Below are positions 8,829-13,694 of a stretch of DNA of 13,694 nucleotides, one piece after another (position 1 is the first letter of the stretch; the number at the start of each line of letters is the position of its first letter). The position numbers and the translations under genes were made by a program. The notes below the pieces were generated by a model. That model saw nothing but the letters and a program-made list of their open reading frames with translations. It made no database searches and was not told the DNA's origin. The stretch spans positions 41,639 through 55,332 of the forward strand of contig UZAN01041622.1 in NCBI GenBank assembly GCA_900618425.1. The letters are read 5' to 3'. This DNA is from Echinostoma caproni (Eukaryota > Platyhelminthes > Trematoda > Plagiorchiida > Echinostomatidae).

Positions 8829-8835
8829 CATTGTG

Positions 8836-9278
8836 CAACAGGACAAGGGAAGTCCTACGCCGAGGTCTAACTATTATTAGCCGCGTTTCATCTATTCCGG
8901 TGAATGAGTTAACTGTGAAGCTCTCAGAGAATCATACAACTTCCTGTGTGAAATTCGCGGAGAGGATTCTGACCAATCTGGACCACCCAGTGCACGCAGA
9001 ACTGACGAGTTGTTCTTTCCATCCCCTCCATACACTCTCAGTTCCACGAAATTTCATCTAAAAATAAACGCTTACCGAAATTCACATATCTTTCACGTTT
9101 ACTCACAAGAGAAGAGAAAAAGTAACAAGTGAATTTTGTCATAACCTTGGGTTAGGAAATGTCCCCATGTCAGTAAACATTTTTTCTTCGTTGAATATAT
9201 TAACTTTGACGGTTGGCATGTATAACTTTTTAACTGAAATGTAAACTTCAATACTTTAAAACGTTATACACAATACAA
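8836..9278 (+). pseudogene. CR1/Jockey-like LINE 3' end, copy 2
   Basis: Homology with copy 1 begins at CAACAGGAC, equivalent to about 6591. It covers the C-terminal domain (VLRRGLTIISRVSSIPVN, CVKFAERIL, HAELTSC), the stop region and the 3' UTR, ending in GTTATACACAATACAA just as copy 1 ends. The frame breaks at FHPLHTLS and again near AAATAAACGC, so the protein is not intact. The more severe 5' truncation is typical of target-primed reverse transcription that stopped early. Confidence 0.85.
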
Positions 9279-9825
9279 TCAACGAAAATGCTGCCTCACA
9301 CTTTATGTTTGATCCCGTTTCAACGAACCAGCCCAGGTCTCCCTCGCACATTGAACCGACGTAGACTTTACAAATTGAATATAAGTGTGCCACTAGCCAC
9401 GCAAACCATAGCCACTTTGGGTAGACTTATCCTTTGTTTATTCATAATTATTTTTCAGTTAGAAAACCCCCCAAATCCCAAATCTTCCGTACGTTGCACT
9501 ATTTGTCAAAGAAAGCCAAATGGTCGAAAGCTCGTCCTATAAAAATTCGTGTAAAAACCCAACGGTCACATTTCTGTGTTTCTTTCGTTATTCTACAGTC
9601 TGGTCAATACATATCATAACTATATGTGTTTGCAGTGCGTTCATGCATGCCCAGGCGCAGGGCATAACAAAGTGAAACTGTAGGCGTGTATGAGTACAAT
9701 TCAGCCATAGGTGCTATTCATACCACTTGCACTCTGTCAGCGCTGTTCAAACTATAGCGCGCAGCTACTTCGTTTCATTATGTTACGTGACTGTTCAACT
9801 GTAAATTGATGGAAAATTTACTTTT
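9279..9825 (+). other. unassigned stretch with an exon-like segment
   Basis: A strong 3' splice-like site (pyrimidine-rich TTTATTCATAATTATTTTTCAG) ends at 9458. Behind it two frames stay open. One gives a 27-residue basic peptide ending LVL with a CTIC pair and a stop at 9540-9542; the other continues Lys-rich to a stop at 9617-9619. Neither is recognised. I do not claim a gene. The rest, 9620-9825, shows nothing I can name. Confidence 0.25.
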
Positions 9826-9860
9826 GATTGATTGATCGATCGATCGATCGATCGATCGAT
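9826..9860. repeat. (GATC/GATT)n microsatellite
   Basis: GATTGATT followed by an uninterrupted GATC run. GATC is self-complementary, so the single strand can fold on itself. A shorter GATC run occurs at about 10608-10618. Confidence 0.95.
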
Positions 9861-9907
9861 GCCCTAATGTTCAAGGACGTCTCACGACAGCAGATAGCGG
9901 ACTAACA

Positions 9908-10342
9908 ATGCAGGACACTTCCATCCGTACTCAGTTCTATTTATCAGTGCTAATATTCACCTTAGCCTATCTACAGAGATCGGTGTGAGATAATTCTGTA
10001 AAAGGTTCAATCTGTTGAAAATGAACACGTGAGTATTACTTTGTTGTTTAGGTTTCGATCAAACAGTAAAAACTTCCATTAAACTAAATTCCAACTCGTA
10101 TCCTGCAGTGGCTACCCTGGATGCACACGAACAAGGTCAGGAATTGGGAACTTTGTTTGTTTTATTCTTCTGATTAAACTTTCCTCTAGACATGAGGATA
10201 GTGCTTTGGAAAGGTATCGGCCCAATCAACGACTGCACCAGTGTTTTGCAGGATCAGTGGCACCAAACACTGCGATTGCTCCATCGTTTTCAGTCGTCCC
10301 ATCCGTTTCACCCGTGACTTTAAGCAAGTAAATTCCTTCTGA
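9908..10342 (+). CDS. candidate multi-exon gene for a small secreted protein (micro-exon type)
   Basis: Proposed exons are 9908-9984, 10109-10135, 10190-10213 and 10252-10342; introns are 124, 54 and 38 bp. Exon 1 starts at ATG and encodes a signal-like MQDTSIRTQFYLSVLIFTLA, ending before a GTGAGA donor. Exon 2 (27 nt, GYPGCTRT) follows CCTGCAG; exon 3 (24 nt, HEDSALE) follows the pyrimidine-rich TTTCCTCTAG; exon 4 follows GTTTTGCAG and contains HCDCSIVFSRP and FTRDFKQ. The first three donors (GTGAGA, GTCAGG, GTATCG) all cut in phase 2, so the internal exons are multiples of three and the whole is one open frame of 72 codons to TGA at 10340-10342. Alternatively GTAAAT at 10328 splices to 10501, adding 12 codons before TAA at 10537. 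Flatworm micro-exon genes encode secreted proteins from short exons in multiples of three with very small introns, which this resembles. Not recognised by sequence; GT and AG are common, so chance is a real alternative. Confidence 0.22.
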
Positions 10343-10595
10343 CCCCTAATGCGATCTGATTGGATCACATTCCGCGATCTGCGGCGCTTGAAATCTCTCA
10401 CCCCAACACGAGACTGTCTGATTACCGACTTGTACGTTTTGTAATGCTCTTGTTGTTACGTCCATTCCATCCGAGTACGGATGGCACGCCTACTACACAG
10501 TCGAAGTTCACTAGGCCTGCCTCAGAATCACAGCTGTAAAAAAAGGTGTGGTTTCTCGCTCGGGTTAGCTGGGCAAGCACCAGGTCCCTTGTTGC
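10268..10595 (+). repeat. long inverted repeat, left arm
   Basis: Reverse-complementary to 11298-11619. Over 10308-10595 I see one difference in 288 positions (10367 against 11526); the outer roughly 40 bp are diverged and differ in length by six bases. The arm contains a perfect hairpin, CCATCCG-AGTA-CGGATGG, at 10467-10484 and a run of seven A. On the minus strand it holds part of an 88-codon open stretch (10451-10186, Arg/Lys-rich, not recognised), which overlaps the candidate gene above. I read that stretch as more likely a shadow. Confidence 0.95.
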
Positions 10596-10870
10596 GACTG
10601 TACCATTCGATCGATCGATAAATCAACCCGATCGGTCGTGTGATTTTCGGGCCGGCACAGGAGGAGGATAGGTTCCGAATACCGTGCAGCCAGTGTTGGT
10701 AGAAAATCACCCCAAGGGAATCATTTGTGAAGCGGTGCGCCATGTGGGAAATTCCGAATGAAAAATGCTTAAGCGATTATGACACTGAACCAACGCTTGA
10801 CTCGTCTAAGATACACGCACTATTTTTCGAAGCAGGTTCGGTAAGCAGATAATCATAATAAAACCTTGAA
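10596..10870. other. spacer of the inverted repeat, left part
   Basis: It begins with a short GATCGATCGAT run. The minus frame 10528-10743 crosses the arm boundary and shows no known domain. A polyadenylation-like AATAAA is at 10857-10862 on the plus strand. Nothing else can be supported. Confidence 0.4.
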
Positions 10871-10930
10871 CTTGTCTTAATAACGGACAACAATATCCCC
10901 TAATGTAGGCCCACGTAAAATTCTTCTTGA
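10871..10930 (-). repeat. dispersed repeat, copy B
   Basis: Second copy of the repeat at 27-86, in the same orientation and again preceded by an AATCATAATAAA stretch. It lies inside the spacer between the two inverted arms. Confidence 0.6.
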
Positions 10931-11297
10931 TGCACAACAACACAGATATCATCTACGTTTTTTTCAGAATCATTGGCGCTTACAAGCTGTACGAGTGATT
11001 AAATGCTAATCGAAACAATACCTTTTAGAGCACTGACGAAAGTAGACAGGTCATTGACAAAAGGCAATCGTGACCAGGGTCTAACGTACTGTCTTTGAGT
11101 GATGTACCTCTACTTGGGGATAACGACAAGTTATTGTGGTATATAAGAACAGGATTAAGAACGGACGGTCATTACACTGATTGTTATCATGGCTTGCTCA
11201 TGTACTCGTCGTCTGTCGATCGACGATCGTTTGGCGTCGATTGCGATGTACTACGGGAACAAGGAAAACCTTTCACTGACGGTGAAGGAATCCAACG
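10931..11297. other. spacer of the inverted repeat, right part
   Basis: A 77-codon plus frame (11095-11328) runs into the right arm. It has no recognisable domain and probably reflects chance. A TATATAAG at 11142-11149 is TATA-like but has no supported gene downstream. Confidence 0.4.
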
Positions 11298-11619
11298 GCA
11301 ACAAGGGACCTGGTGCTTGCCCAGCTAACCCGAGCGAGAAACCACACCTTTTTTTACAGCTGTGATTCTGAGGCAGGCCTAGTGAACTTCGACTGTGTAG
11401 TAGGCGTGCCATCCGTACTCGGATGGAATGGACGTAACAACAAGAGCATTACAAAACGTACAAGTCGGTAATCAGACAGTCTCGTGTTGGGGTGAGAGAT
11501 TTCAAGCGCCGCAGATCGCGGAATGCGATCCAATCAGATCGCATTAGGGGTCAGAAGGAATTTACTTGCTTAAAGTCACGGGTGAGAGGGACGAGATGAC
11601 TGATGGAGCAATCGCACTG
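11298..11619 (-). repeat. long inverted repeat, right arm
   Basis: Reverse complement of 10268-10595. Read on the minus strand, the diverged outer end encodes QCDCSI, then SHLVPLTRD, against HCDCSIVFSRP and FTRD in the left arm. The length difference is two codons, so the frame into DFKQVNSF and its stop at 11553-11551 is preserved. An ACAACAG that could be a splice acceptor sits directly before TGCGATTGC on that strand. The hairpin CCATCCG-TACT-CGGATGG is at 11409-11426. Confidence 0.95.
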
Positions 11620-12427
11620 TTGTGTTCAACAACAGTTGATGTCGAAGCCAACAAACAATTAATGGTCTTCAGGTGTGAGCCTCGGTGCACACATCACACC
11701 GGAATGCTGTGACTCACCTACCACCGACGTGTGCACTTCACATATGCTTTTCAACTTTCGATACCAGGGCAGTAACTATGTGTTGTCACTGGATGCGGTG
11801 GAATGATCGTTCCGTTGGCGAGTGGAATTTGAACTACACTCGCTATCGGATTCATTGTACAGTATGTAGTCAAAAGTGAAGCAATGCGAGAAAAATTCGA
11901 CACATCTGGTGTGAATTGTGACTGAGATTGGCATGATCTCGATGAGTAATGGTCAACCGGTCAACCTATCAGTCTGTGGTCAAATAGTGACAGAAATTAA
12001 ATGTCCTCGCCTAGCTAAAACTCATCCCGGACTTCACAATTAAATGTTGCACATTTTTCGTGTGACGATGTCAAATCCATTTGGACTTAGTATCCGAGAC
12101 GAAGACACTATAACCTGTAATCGACTGTCATGAATTGATTGATCAAATGGACAATTTAATGGAAAGGATAATGTTTCATGACCAGCGTTATTCCTCAGCC
12201 TGTTGCATCTCCGAGTCCAATTGACGTAACTCCCATTTAACTTGGACTCCCTGGTAGTTTTCGTCTGTTGAAACCTACCTGGAAATGAATGATCTATTTA
12301 TTTTACAGATTATTATTATTATGTTAAACAAAATTAAACAAACGCGATATGACCGTGAAATCCGATTTCCATCATCAAATCCGAGAATCTACTGTTCGGG
12401 CAATCAGAATGAAGGGAGTACGAATTC
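11620..12427. other. unassigned stretch
   Basis: No supported gene. On the minus strand an ATG near 11855 opens about 34 codons (MNPIASVVQIPLANG at its start) without a recognised domain. GTGAGT on the minus strand near 11717 is a perfect splice-donor string. An (ATT)n run is at about 12309-12322. None of this adds up to a gene model. Confidence 0.4.
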
Positions 12428-12890
12428 TTGGATTGTGCTATTATACCGATACGTACTAAGTTTAGTTATTTGGGCAGCTACATTTCAGCCGGTGGACGCA
12501 TCACCGGTGAAGTGTCTGCTCGCATACAGAAGGCTCGGTTGACATTTCCCAACTTGAGACATCTGTGGCGCCGTCGCGACATCCGGCTGTCTGTAAAGGG
12601 TCGAGTGTATGCCGCGACAGTTCGGCCAGTCCTGCTATACGGTGCAGAAACTTGGCCATTAAGAAAACAGGACAAAGGTAGACTGTTGGTGTTTGAACAC
12701 CGCTGTCTACGCAGCATTGCACGAATCTGGTGGGGTNCTGGCACGAGGGTATGAAAACCCTAACCAGGAGACTGGGTCACATAGGTCCTGTTAGGCTCCC
12801 TGGCTGGGACCTTGGGATGATCGTAACCGATGGTTAGAGACACTGTCGCAAACAGTGGCGTGCGTGAATAATGGTTGTACAAACGGAACT
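12428..12890 (+). pseudogene. RTE-type LINE, reverse transcriptase C-terminal remnant
   Basis: The frame 12428-12754 opens at TTG and is a fragment. It matches the C-terminal region shared by flatworm RTE-like endonuclease/reverse transcriptases: FSYLGSYISAGG at residues 12-23, ARIQKAR at 31-37, LRHLWRRRDI at 43-52, KGRVY at 57-61, VRPVLLYGAETWPLR at 65-79, and VFEHRCLRSIARIWW at 88-102. One base, 12737, is undetermined. After residue 103 the sequence jumps to GHIGPVRLPGW (12775-12807, another frame), so about 80 family codons appear deleted. One more base lost near 12807 moves the frame again to GPWDDRNRWLETLSQ. The catalytic RT core and endonuclease are absent. This is a dead copy. Confidence 0.88.
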
Positions 12891-13484
12891 GAACTGAACA
12901 TGATGATGAACACCGTTCGTGGAAACCGTTGAGGAACGATTTTGATTCCTCTTAACGCAAAGTAACATAGTGTTTTGGAAACTGGTATGGTACACTAGAG
13001 AAGAAAGTAAGTTTGTTTTCAGAGGGGTTCATGTTACAGGCTAAAAACATCCACAGAAGTATCATATTACAAGATAGTTTATCAACAACTTTGTATAACG
13101 TATGATGTGAATTGCAGTGTCATGGGAAACTCCACATTACTAAGTACTGACAAAGGAAGTTGAGGCAGATGCCCAACGAACTGAACTGGTGATTGTAGAT
13201 TAGAAGTTAGCAAAGGGTGGTCTACCAGCCGGATCACCTTCCATTTGACACTAACTAGGAGGAAAAGCGAAAAATAGGAAGCTGCACACAGTATTTTACT
13301 GTGGGTTATAGTTCCAAAAGACCAGCACTGAAGGGAACTGTTCATTACGAACAACATTAAGGGTATGACTCCGAAATCTTCAGTATGGTCGGTGGTTGCG
13401 GATGATCACTCTACCCTTGCACATTGCGAAATGCTCCAATACGACCAAGCGTCTCGAACAGTATCTGCTGAGAAAGTCCTACTC
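12891..13484. other. unassigned stretch
   Basis: It may start with 3' UTR of the RTE remnant. The 91-codon minus frame at 13082-13357 has hydrophobic patches but no recognised domain and no supporting signals. Confidence 0.4.
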
Positions 13485-13694
13485 ACTGCCTTCTCGTGGC
13501 TGAGGTGTTTTCCCACCAAAGTGAGAGGATGAAAAGCCCACATCCGGGGTTATAACCGGGTTGGTGAACCACTGGTAGTTCACCAGGGGAGTTGGCTAAA
13601 ACCCTGATTTTAAATCAATCAAGAGGTGTACAAACTACACACAACTTCCTGGTAGTGGCAGTAGTCATCGGCTCGATTGGTCGTCGAGGTGTAT
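13485..13694. repeat. possible dispersed repeat, with hairpin
   Basis: The composition and motifs (GCCTTCTCGTGGCTGAGGTG, AAAGTGAGAGGATG, GAGTTGGCTAAAACCCTGAT) remind me of repeat-family leader sequence seen across flatworm genomes, but I cannot name the family and no second copy is in this window. It contains a perfect 8-bp hairpin, TGGTGAAC at 13562-13569 and GTTCACCA at 13578-13585, with an 8-nt loop. The element probably continues past the window. Confidence 0.3.

Noticed and set aside
9826..9860. CRISPR-like or operator repeat
   Set aside because: It is an uninterrupted tetranucleotide microsatellite without spacers.
10186..10451. 88-codon basic minus-strand frame in the left arm
   Set aside because: Not recognised, no ATG start (GTG only), truncated by a stop in the right-arm copy, and antisense to the candidate gene; kept only as a note under the inverted repeat.
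12285..12744. Additional frames overlapping the RTE remnant on both strands
   Set aside because: They are shadows of the reverse transcriptase frame, which carries the recognisable motifs.

Overview
The window looks like non-coding or gene-poor DNA from a flatworm, most likely a trematode. The evidence is the mix of degenerate retroelements: an RTE-type reverse transcriptase C-terminus of the kind common in schistosomes and liver flukes, a second CR1/Jockey-like non-LTR family present in three pieces, tRNA-derived SINEs, a decayed IS630-Tc1-mariner-type transposase and a possible LTR. Simple repeats (TAA, AC, TG, GAT, GATC) and three N bases fit a draft eukaryotic assembly. Placement at trematode level is inference from recalled family resemblance; no search was possible.

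Layout. 1-530: a TAA microsatellite, a dispersed repeat that recurs near 10.9 kb, and a transposase remnant. 940-2030: a cluster of tRNA-like SINEs, namely one of a different type at about 944-1024 and three copies of one family (one reversed, one internally deleted, one full). A roughly 30-bp module beside two of these copies lies in opposite orientation relative to the SINE. 2030-3500: mostly unassigned, with one small ORF that looks like a signal peptide. 3513-3929 (minus): a reverse transcriptase fragment with a ruined active site. 4119-4178: a GAT microsatellite. 4445-4679: an LTR-like block. 6241-7036: the 3' end of the CR1/Jockey-like LINE with a 77-bp tandem duplication inside it. 8836-9278: a second 5'-truncated copy of the same LINE end. 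9826-9860: a GATC repeat.

The most unusual part is 9.9-11.6 kb. Two 320-bp arms in inverted orientation are almost identical over their inner 288 bp (one difference in my reading) and flank a 702-bp spacer. The left arm overlaps a possible small multi-exon gene: a signal-peptide-like first exon, two micro-exons of 27 and 24 nt, and a last exon, all in one continuous frame with GT-AG boundaries. The right arm holds a partial inverted copy of the last exon in which the diverged stretch differs by six bases, so the frame is kept. This model is speculative.

12428-12890 is an RTE-type LINE remnant with an internal deletion and frameshifts. 13485-13694 has the look of a dispersed repeat, with a perfect 8-bp hairpin. 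No intact conventional gene, rRNA, functional tRNA or CRISPR array was found. No functional pathway can be assembled from what is here; the recognisable coding DNA is transposon-derived and broken.
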